NCBI GenBank assembly: GCA_002723075.1
Contig: PBNJ01000012.1
Coordinates: 48,489-108,708 of the forward strand
Reading direction: 5' to 3'
Length of the DNA stretch: 60,220 bases
From: Flavobacteriaceae bacterium
GTDB taxonomy: Bacteria; Bacteroidota; Bacteroidia; Flavobacteriales; Flavobacteriaceae
The notes under the pieces were generated by a model. It saw only the letters and a program-made list of their open reading frames with translations. It did no database searches and was not told the DNA's origin. A program made the translations under genes and the position numbers. Of this stretch, positions 54,153 to 60,220 are shown piece by piece. Positions within the stretch are counted from its first letter, which is position 1, and the number at the start of each line of letters is the position of its first letter.

Positions 54153-54855
54153 TTATTGTTTCACCAACTTCAGAGTGGTTTGATGGGTTGTCGTTTTCAC
54201 TTTCATCAAATAAATCCCTTGGGCTAGAGAAGATATATCAAGTGAAAGCGCTGTCACATTTGGTTTTCGCTCAAAAACTCTTTGTCCTGTCAACGAATAC
54301 AAGGCAATGCCCTCAACAACCGATTCACTGCGGATTTCGAGGTAATCACGTACTGGGTTGGTAAAGAATATTTCTGTCTCCTTTGACTTGTTTAGATTAA
54401 AGGTGACAAAATTCACTTCTACTTCGCTAAAGTCTCCCAATCGATTGCCTGAGCCATCTACAATAGACCCTTCGTTTTCCGATTTGGTGTATGAAAGCTC
54501 AACCATCTCGCCTTGTGCAACCGCTCCGCTTAATGTCAACGTCAATTCACTTCCAGAGACTGATAAGCTAATCACAACTGGATTTGATGCCGCTCCTGTT
54601 ATCGTAAAGTCATCTGCTATGGATTCACCAAGTAGAGAGACTTCCTCGCTAAGATCTAAGCTTATGGTAACTACACCCTCCTGACTATGGTTCCCCTCAG
54701 GTGTATCGAGGAACTGAGTTGCAACCTCATCTAAATCGTTCACATTTACTGTGAGCGATCAGAAAAGCGTTAGGTGGGTTTTCTAGGGTTTTTGCATAAA
54801 CACTAAATCCGAAACAAAAAACAGATAATAAAATACTAAAAGAAAGACGGCACAT
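54153..54855 (-). pseudogene. Remnant of a type IX-secreted, cadherin/SwmB-type protein (internal deletion plus frameshift)
   Basis: From ATG 54855 one frame encodes a clean signal peptide (MCRLSFSILLSVFCFGFSVY-A) and about 20 further residues before TGA at 54727-54729. Starting near 54757 a different frame reads SLTVNVNDLDEVATQF, the typical end of a cadherin-like repeat, with a stop just upstream of it. It continues through a SwmB-like beta domain (about 54500-54700) into a type IX secretion C-terminal tail (FTNPVRDYLEIRSESVVEG, LTGQRVFE, LAQGIYLMKVKT) and stops at 54153. The C-terminal part alone (up to 196 residues) has no signal peptide, so it could not be exported. Confidence 0.75.
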
Positions 54856-54877
54856 ACACTTTCACTTCTGATAAAAA

Positions 54878-54885
54878 CAAATTTA
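54878..54885 (-). promoter_or_regulatory. Possible -7 element of the broken type IX-secreted gene
   Basis: On the minus strand TAAATTTG, an exact TAnnTTTG match, 22 nt before the signal-peptide ATG at 54855. This supports 54855 as the original gene start. Confidence 0.4.
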
Positions 54886-54985
54886 GTTGTTATAGCATTA
54901 AATAAATTTATAATCAATACAGCTATCCAATCCCTTTTAGGTGGATTGGAAGACTTCTCGAGATGATCTTGTGGGCAAAATGTCT

Positions 54986-54993
54986 TATATTTG
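54986..54993 (+). promoter_or_regulatory. Predicted -7 element of the suf operon
   Basis: TATATTTG, an exact consensus match, ends 28 nt before ATG 55022 of the first suf gene. It excludes the in-frame start at 54941. No strong -33 TTG at 19-21 nt, and no Fur- or IscR-like operator that I can recognise. Confidence 0.5.
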
Positions 54994-55021
54994 CACGGAG
55001 AAAACACCTCGAATAACCGCT

Positions 55022-55351
55022 ATGATTAAAGTGTCTACACAAGCTCGTGAGCAAGTCATGCAGATGATGCAGTCAGATGGCTATGACATCAGTGACTCTT
55101 TTGTGCGTGTGGGTGTCAAAAGCGGGGGTTGTTCAGGATTGTCATACGAGTTAAAATTTGACAACGCCCTAGGGGATGATGATAAGCTATTTGAAGACAA
55201 TGATGTGCGCATTGTGGTCGACAAAAAGAGTTTTCTCTATCTCGTAGGTACGACCCTTGAATATTCAGGTGGGCTCAATGGTAAGGGCTTTGTTTTTAAC
55301 AATCCCAATGCCAATCGCACCTGTGGGTGTGGAGAGAGTTTTTCACTATAA
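55022..55351 (+). CDS. A-type iron-sulfur carrier protein (IscA/SufA family)
   Basis: 109 residues from ATG 55022 (MIKVSTQAREQVMQMMQ). The HesB-type fold has its three conserved cysteines: one in GVKSGGCSGLSYELKFD and two in the C-terminal CGCGESF. It receives clusters from the SufBCD scaffold and hands them to apoproteins. First gene of the suf operon, 12 nt before sufB. Confidence 0.94.
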   Translation: MIKVSTQAREQVMQMMQSDGYDISDSFVRVGVKSGGCSGLSYELKFDNALGDDDKLFEDNDVRIVVDKKSFLYLVGTTLEYSGGLNGKGFVFNNPNANRTCGCGESFSL

Positions 55352-55363
55352 AACAGGTTTGCT

Positions 55364-56809
55364 ATGGCCTACACAGAAGAAGAATTAAAAAAAGAACTAG
55401 AATCCAAAGAATATGCCTATGGATTCTACACAGACATCGAGTCGGATACCTTTCCGGTTGGTCTAAACGAAGACATCGTTCGGGCGATTTCCCAACGTAA
55501 AAACGAGCCCGCTTGGATGACCGAATGGCGCTTGGAGGCCTATGAGGCATGGCGTGGGATGGAAGAGCCCGATTGGGCAAACGTGGACTACCCCAAGCCA
55601 GACTTTCAGGCGATTTCCTATTTTTCGGCACCCAAAAAAGCACCTAAATACAACAGTTTGGACGAGGTCGATCCCGAATTGCTAGACACCTTTAAAAAAC
55701 TCGGTATCCCTATTGAAGAACAAAAGAAATTGTCGGGTGTTGCGGTTGATATCGTTATGGACTCTGTATCGGTGGCTACAACTTTTAAAGAAACCTTGGC
55801 CGAAAAAGGGATTATTTTCTGTTCGATATCAGAAGCAATTAAAGAATACCCGGATTTGGTGCGCAAATACATTGGAACAGTGGTGCCGCGAAAAGACAAT
55901 TACTATGCTGCTCTAAACTCTGCGGTCTTTTCTGACGGGTCGTTTTGCTATATCCCTAAAGGGGTGCGCTGCCCCATGGAACTCTCCACCTATTTTCGTA
56001 TTAATCAAGCGGGAACAGGGCAGTTTGAACGTACGCTCGTCATTGCCGATGAAGGGAGCTATGTGAGTTATTTGGAAGGATGTACCGCACCCGCTCGCGA
56101 CGAGAATCAATTGCATGCAGCCGTAGTTGAACTCGTAGCCCATGACCATGCCGAAATCAAATACTCCACGGTGCAAAACTGGTTTCCTGGAGACGCAGAA
56201 GGCAAAGGCGGGGTTTTTAATTTTGTGACCAAGCGTGGGATTTGTCATAAAAGCGCCAAAATCTCTTGGACACAGGTCGAGACTGGCTCAGCTGTGACAT
56301 GGAAATACCCGTCTTGTATCCTCAAGGGAGATGACAGTATTGGGGAGTTTTACTCGATCGCTGTGACCAACAATCGCCAACAAGCAGATACAGGAACCAA
56401 AATGGTACATTTGGGCAAACGCACAAAAAGTACCATCATTTCAAAAGGGATTTCGGCAGGAACTTCTCAAAACAGTTATCGCGGATTGGTGAAAATCAGT
56501 CCTCGAGCCGATGATGCGCGTAACTTTTCGCAGTGTGACTCTTTGCTGATGGGCAATAAATGTGGTGCGCATACGTTTCCCTACATAGAGGCTGGAAATA
56601 AAAGTGCCCAAATCGAACATGAAGCCACGACCAGTAAAATTGGAGAAGACCAAATTTTTTACTGTAACCAACGTGGTATCGACACCGAAAAAGCAATCGC
56701 ACTGATTGTCAACGGCTTTAGCAAAGATGTTTTAAATAAACTCCCAATGGAATTTGCAGTGGAAGCGCAGAAACTACTCGAAATTTCCCTTGAAGGTTCT
56801 GTTGGATAA
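55364..56809 (+). CDS. sufB: Fe-S cluster assembly scaffold SufB
   Basis: 481 residues. N-terminal SufB helical part ([20 protein letters not shown]), then the right-handed beta-helix core ([60 protein letters not shown]). The C-terminal motif [20 protein letters not shown] followed by [13 protein letters not shown] includes the Cys and His used for cluster assembly at the SufB-SufD interface. Confidence 0.98.
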   Translation: MAYTEEELKKELESKEYAYGFYTDIESDTFPVGLNEDIVRAISQRKNEPAWMTEWRLEAYEAWRGMEEPDWANVDYPKPDFQAISYFSAPKKAPKYNSLDEVDPELLDTFKKLGIPIEEQKKLSGVAVDIVMDSVSVATTFKETLAEKGIIFCSISEAIKEYPDLVRKYIGTVVPRKDNYYAALNSAVFSDGSFCYIPKGVRCPMELSTYFRINQAGTGQFERTLVIADEGSYVSYLEGCTAPARDENQLHAAVVELVAHDHAEIKYSTVQNWFPGDAEGKGGVFNFVTKRGICHKSAKISWTQVETGSAVTWKYPSCILKGDDSIGEFYSIAVTNNRQQADTGTKMVHLGKRTKSTIISKGISAGTSQNSYRGLVKISPRADDARNFSQCDSLLMGNKCGAHTFPYIEAGNKSAQIEHEATTSKIGEDQIFYCNQRGIDTEKAIALIVNGFSKDVLNKLPMEFAVEAQKLLEISLEGSVG

Positions 56810-56820
56810 AATCAAAAAAA

Positions 56821-57180
56821 ATGAAATACAACCTACCACGAATTGCCCTATTGCTGTTTGTCGCAGCATGCACAACCCAACCCAAATCTGAAGTCGAAAG
56901 CGTAACTGGTGAGTTTTTGTTTTATGACAATGCTGCTGTTCTCAATACTGGCAGTGAAATTTATGGTGTTGTTGTAGATGACAAACTCCACGAACTCCAC
57001 GCCCAAGCAATCACCGTGCAAAAAGATAGTTTTGATATGGTGCAAGTCTATATCAAAGGGGTCATTTCCGAAAACTCCAACGAAGAAGGTTGGCCACAAG
57101 TTATTACCGTAAAGGAAATTGACTCTGTTGCCCCATCCGCACCATTGACTAATCAAATGATCGAAATTCGAACTGAATAA
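56821..57180 (+). CDS. Small lipoprotein inside the suf operon, function unknown
   Basis: 119 residues from ATG 56821. A short signal peptide with lipobox (LLLFVAAC) then TTQPKSEVES. The mature part has a likely compact beta domain (EFLFYDNAAVLNTGSEIYGV, then DMVQVYIKGVISENSNEEGW and PQVITVKEIDSVAP) that recalls the small OB-like C-terminal domain of NlpE-type lipoproteins; this resemblance is by eye only. It lies 11 nt after sufB and 1 nt before sufC, so it must be co-transcribed with cytosolic cluster-assembly genes although its product is in the envelope. Confidence 0.8.
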   Translation: MKYNLPRIALLLFVAACTTQPKSEVESVTGEFLFYDNAAVLNTGSEIYGVVVDDKLHELHAQAITVQKDSFDMVQVYIKGVISENSNEEGWPQVITVKEIDSVAPSAPLTNQMIEIRTE

Positions 57181-57181
57181 T

Positions 57182-57928
57182 ATGCTGAGTATAGACAACC
57201 TCCACGCCCAAGTTGAAGGGAAAGGAATTTTAAAAGGGATTAATCTCGATATCAAGCCAGGCGAAGTCCATGCGATTATGGGTCCAAACGGCTCGGGAAA
57301 AAGTACGCTTTCCACTGTGATTGCAGGACATGAGGACTATGAGGTAACCAAAGGAAACCTGCTGTATCAAGGGTCAGACATCAGTGAATTGAGTGCCGAT
57401 GAGCGTGCCCATTTGGGCATCTTTTTGTCTTTTCAATATCCAATAGAAATTCCAGGCGTTACAGTGACAAACTTTATCAAAACCGCCATCAACGAAACAC
57501 GTAAGGGACAAGGGCTTGAGGAAATGCCTGCCAATGTGATGCTGAAAAAAATCAAAGAAAAAGCAAAGTTGCTTTCCATCGATACCCAATTTTTATCGCG
57601 ATCGCTCAATGAGGGCTTTTCGGGTGGTGAAAAAAAGCGAAATGAAATTTTTCAAATGGCCATGCTCGAACCCAAGCTCGCCATATTGGACGAAACAGAT
57701 TCGGGGCTCGATATCGACGCCATGCGCATCGTCGCCAATGGGGTCAATACGCTACGCAATGAGGACAACGCAATTCTTGTAATCACGCACTACCAACGAT
57801 TATTGGACTATATCGTTCCTGATTTTGTTCACGTCCTCCACGAAGGAAAAATAGTAAAGTCTGGTGGTAAAGAACTCGCGATCGAGCTGGAAGAAAAAGG
57901 TTACGATTGGATCAAACAAGCGATATAA
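57182..57928 (+). CDS. sufC: Fe-S cluster assembly ATPase SufC
   Basis: 248 residues, ABC-type ATPase: Walker A GPNGSGKSTLSTV, Q-loop in LSFQYPIEIPGV, signature FSGGEKKRNEIFQM, Walker B LAILDETDSGLDID, and the switch His in VITHYQRLLDYI. It works with SufB and SufD in the cytosol, not as a transporter. Stop and sufD start share one base (TAATG). Confidence 0.98.
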   Translation: MLSIDNLHAQVEGKGILKGINLDIKPGEVHAIMGPNGSGKSTLSTVIAGHEDYEVTKGNLLYQGSDISELSADERAHLGIFLSFQYPIEIPGVTVTNFIKTAINETRKGQGLEEMPANVMLKKIKEKAKLLSIDTQFLSRSLNEGFSGGEKKRNEIFQMAMLEPKLAILDETDSGLDIDAMRIVANGVNTLRNEDNAILVITHYQRLLDYIVPDFVHVLHEGKIVKSGGKELAIELEEKGYDWIKQAI

Positions 57929-59244
57929 TGGATTTACAAGAAAAACTTGTTGCTTCCTATATGGCGCAAACGTCTGCAAGCGCAGAACCTGCTAGGCTTG
58001 CGAAAATTCGTTCGGCTGCGATTGAGACCTTTGAACAACAAGGATTTCCAACCAAAAAAATGGAAGAGTGGAAGTACACCCCGCTCAACAAATTGGTCAA
58101 AACGGATTATACTGTTTTTCCAAAAAAATCTAAAAACCTCACTCTTGATGAGGTGCAAAACTATATTCTTCATGATGTAGACACCTTTAAGATTGTGTTT
58201 GTCGATGGGGTGTATAGTTCTTTCCTCTCCGAAACCACGCATGAGGGGATGGATGTATGCTTACTCTCAGCGGCATTGAGTCAACCGAAATTTCGAAAAG
58301 TCATTGAGCAGTATTTTGACGCCGTTGCCGGTTCAGGAGACTCCTTCACCGCTCTGAATACGGCCTTTGGTCGGGAAGGTGCTTTTGTGCATATCCCAAA
58401 GAAGAAACGAGTCGAAAAACCAATTCAAATCATTCATTTCTCTACGGGAGTTAATCAAAACTTAATGTTACAACCCCGCAACTTGATTGTGGTGGAAGCC
58501 CAAAGCGAAGTGCAAATCATTGAAAGACACCAAAGCTTGACCGATACGCCCGTATTGACCAATGTGGTAACCGAAATTTATACCCATAAAGGCGCACAAG
58601 TCGACTACTACAAAATTCAAAACGACCATGAGGAAGCGTCTTTAGTCGATAGTACCTATATCCATCAAGAAAAGCATTCGCATGCCAAAGTGCATACCTT
58701 TTCCTTTGGCGGTCAATTTATACGCAACAACCTGCATTTTTATCATAAAGACCAAGCGATTCAGTCCACCATGAAAGGCATTACCCTGGTGGAAGGTAAG
58801 CAATTGGTCGATCACCACACCCTAGTGCATCATGCGCATCCCAATTCGGAAAGCCACCAGGAATATAAAGGCATTTACGATGGGCAATCGACAGGGGTGT
58901 TCAATGGCAAAATCGTTGTGGAACAAGAAGCCCAAAAGACCAATGCATTTCAACAAAACAACAACATCTTGATGAGCGATAAAGCGACCATCAACACCAA
59001 GCCGCAACTCGAAATCTTTGCTGATGATGTGCGTTGCAGCCATGGTTGTACAATTGGTCAGCTCGACGAAACCGCTCTGTTTTATCTGCAAACAAGAGGG
59101 ATCCCCAAAAAAGAAGCACGGGCTCTACTTACCTATGCCTTTGCCAATAACGTTTTGGCAAGTGTCGATATCCCTGCGGTCAAAACCAGAATCAATGCCC
59201 TAATCGCAAAAAAATTGGGTGTTAACCTCGGTTTTAACCTGTAA
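57928..59244 (+). CDS. sufD: Fe-S cluster assembly protein SufD
   Basis: 438 residues from ATG 57928, which overlaps the sufC stop by one base; an in-frame ATG at 57907 lies inside sufC. N-terminal helical segment (FPTKKMEEWKYTPLNKLVKT), beta-helix core, and the C-terminal family motif RCSHGCTIGQLDETALFYLQ with the conserved His facing the SufB cysteine. The same order (B-C-D-S) is common in Bacteroidota. Confidence 0.97.
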   Translation: MDLQEKLVASYMAQTSASAEPARLAKIRSAAIETFEQQGFPTKKMEEWKYTPLNKLVKTDYTVFPKKSKNLTLDEVQNYILHDVDTFKIVFVDGVYSSFLSETTHEGMDVCLLSAALSQPKFRKVIEQYFDAVAGSGDSFTALNTAFGREGAFVHIPKKKRVEKPIQIIHFSTGVNQNLMLQPRNLIVVEAQSEVQIIERHQSLTDTPVLTNVVTEIYTHKGAQVDYYKIQNDHEEASLVDSTYIHQEKHSHAKVHTFSFGGQFIRNNLHFYHKDQAIQSTMKGITLVEGKQLVDHHTLVHHAHPNSESHQEYKGIYDGQSTGVFNGKIVVEQEAQKTNAFQQNNNILMSDKATINTKPQLEIFADDVRCSHGCTIGQLDETALFYLQTRGIPKKEARALLTYAFANNVLASVDIPAVKTRINALIAKKLGVNLGFNL

Positions 59245-59246
59245 AT

Positions 59247-60220
59247 ATGGAATTGGATCTAAACACGATACGCGCCGATTTTCCCATCCTATCACGAAAA
59301 GTGAATGGGCAAGACTTGGTGTATCTAGACAATGCCGCTACTTCCCAAACGCCAACCCAAGTGATTGATGTGATTGCTGATTATTACCAAAGCTATAACG
59401 CCAATATTCACCGTGGTGTACATACTTTGAGCCAAGAGGCAACCGACAAGTTTGAACAAGCCCGACAAAGCATACAAACGCATTTTAACATTCGAGAATC
59501 CCATGAGGTGATTATTACGTCTGGAACAACCCATAGCATCAATTTGGTCGCCTTTGGGTTTGGCACCCTTTTAGGCCCTGGCGACGAGGTTATTGTTTCA
59601 GCCCTAGAACACCACGCCAATATCGTGCCTTGGCAAATGATGTGTGAGCGCAGTGGTGCAATCCTGCGCGTGATTCCGATGACCGATGAGGGAACCCTCG
59701 ATATACATGCCTATAAAAAATTGCTAAACACAAAAACCAAACTGGTATTTGTCAATCATGTATCCAATGCACTTGGAACGATAAATCCCATAGAAGAAAT
59801 CATTCAAAAAGCGCACAAAGTAGGTGCTGCTGTTCTGGTCGATGGTGCACAGGCTTGTGGACATATCAAACCCGACCTCCAAAAACTCGACGTCGATTTC
59901 TACACCGTTTCAGCACACAAGCTTTGTGGTCCAACAGGGATCGGTATGCTATATGGGAAAGAAAAATGGCTTAATAAACTCCCGCCATATCAAGGCGGCG
60001 GCGAAATGATCGACGAGGTTACGTTTGAAAAAACTACTTATGCAGATTTGCCGCATAAGTTTGAGGCTGGCACCCCGAATATCTGCGGTGGAATTGCCTT
60101 TGGTGCAGCTTTAGATTATATGAATACGATTGGTTTTGATGCCATTGGAAGCTATGAAGATGAGCTTCTTCAATATGCAACTGAACAACTCACTCAAATC
60201 GAAGGATTGCGCATCTATGG
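59247..60220 (+). CDS. sufS: Cysteine desulfurase SufS (C-terminus beyond window)
   Basis: The first 324 codons of a group II cysteine desulfurase are present. N-terminal FPILSRKVNGQDLVYLDNAA, NIHRGVHTLSQEAT, the PLP site with ALEHHANIVPWQM and VDGAQACGHI, the PLP lysine in SAHKLCGPTGIGMLYG, and GGGEMIDEV. The active Cys (expected near residue 360) lies outside. It supplies persulfide sulfur for SufBCD. Starts two bases after the sufD stop. Confidence 0.97.
   Translation, partial: MELDLNTIRADFPILSRKVNGQDLVYLDNAATSQTPTQVIDVIADYYQSYNANIHRGVHTLSQEATDKFEQARQSIQTHFNIRESHEVIITSGTTHSINLVAFGFGTLLGPGDEVIVSALEHHANIVPWQMMCERSGAILRVIPMTDEGTLDIHAYKKLLNTKTKLVFVNHVSNALGTINPIEEIIQKAHKVGAAVLVDGAQACGHIKPDLQKLDVDFYTVSAHKLCGPTGIGMLYGKEKWLNKLPPYQGGGEMIDEVTFEKTTYADLPHKFEAGTPNICGGIAFGAALDYMNTIGFDAIGSYEDELLQYATEQLTQIEGLRIY

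Noticed and set aside
54783-55007. A 74-codon minus-strand open frame with a hydrophobic C-terminus near the suf promoter.
   Set aside because: Runs through the suf promoter and leader; the real signal-peptide frame starting at 54855 is different and fits a type IX-secreted gene.
1-60220. CRISPR arrays, insertion sequences, phage genes, toxin-antitoxin or restriction systems.
   Set aside because: No direct-repeat arrays, transposase motifs or defence-type proteins were found; the gene content is core metabolism, respiration and translation.

Overview
The window looks like a chromosomal segment of a Bacteroidota species, most likely a marine flavobacterium. The evidence is: an alternative complex III operon (actABCDEF followed by cytochrome c oxidase subunit II); a trimeric SdhCAB succinate dehydrogenase with a single di-haem cytochrome b subunit; a type IX secretion C-terminal tail; the families DUF4270, DUF2723 and SbsA-type Ig lipoproteins; and promoters of the Bacteroidota type (-33 TTG/TTTG, about 19-21 nt, then TAnnTTTG). 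Nearly every gene is housekeeping. I see no CRISPR array, insertion sequence, prophage, restriction-modification or toxin-antitoxin locus.

Layout. 1-8518 (minus): respiratory operon actA-actB-actC-actD-actE-actF-coxB, which moves electrons from menaquinol through haem c and Fe-S centres to the terminal oxidase. 8753-9124: a small secreted SPOR protein. 9128-13503 (minus): rimP-nusA-infB, with a terminator-like hairpin in its leader. 13666-14913: fatty acid hydroxylase family membrane protein. 15040-15112: tRNA-Gln. 15284-18808: large DUF2723 membrane protein, convergent with a thioredoxin-fold protein lacking the CXXC motif. 19257-22055: polA. 22156-26326: translation cluster rplM-rpsI, rpsB-tsf, pyrH-frr, followed by an RND/MMPL exporter. 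28785-31719: asnS and rpoN. 31716-32254: fused remnants of tdh and kbl. 32259-34909 (minus): stand-alone GT5 domain protein and DUF4270 lipoprotein. 35007-38539: panC, panD, a flippase-like membrane protein, radA. 38536-40340 (minus): aldo/keto reductase and xth. 40405-41052: small predicted barrel protein. 41056-42594 (minus): glyS. 42645-42888: comF remnant. 42917-44518: Ig-like lipoprotein. 44505-48710 (minus): sdhC-sdhA-sdhB and a nitrilase-family amidase. 48851-51670 (minus): secreted beta-propeller protein. 51715-54041: pepP and thiL. 54153-54855 (minus): broken type IX-secreted protein. 55022-60220: SUF iron-sulfur operon (A-type carrier, sufB, a small lipoprotein, sufC, sufD, sufS).

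Functional links. The SUF operon makes clusters needed by ActB and SdhB in the same window. The two respiratory operons feed one membrane chain: Sdh reduces menaquinone and complex III reoxidises it. rimP-nusA-infB and rplM to frr are two blocks of translation and transcription machinery.

I find no clearly new multi-gene system. The most informative unusual observations are: (a) three genes reduced by internal deletions, including one deletion that removed the 5' ends of the divergent pair tdh/kbl and left both 3' ends head to head; (b) an intrinsic-terminator-like hairpin whose U-tract ends 2 nt before the rimP start codon; (c) at least three genes (panD, glyS, thiL) with the -7 element exactly 4 nt before ATG, predicting leaderless mRNAs; (d) ribosomal protein S2 with an acidic linker and a Rho-N/SAP-like C-terminal domain; and (e) a lipoprotein gene inside the suf operon.
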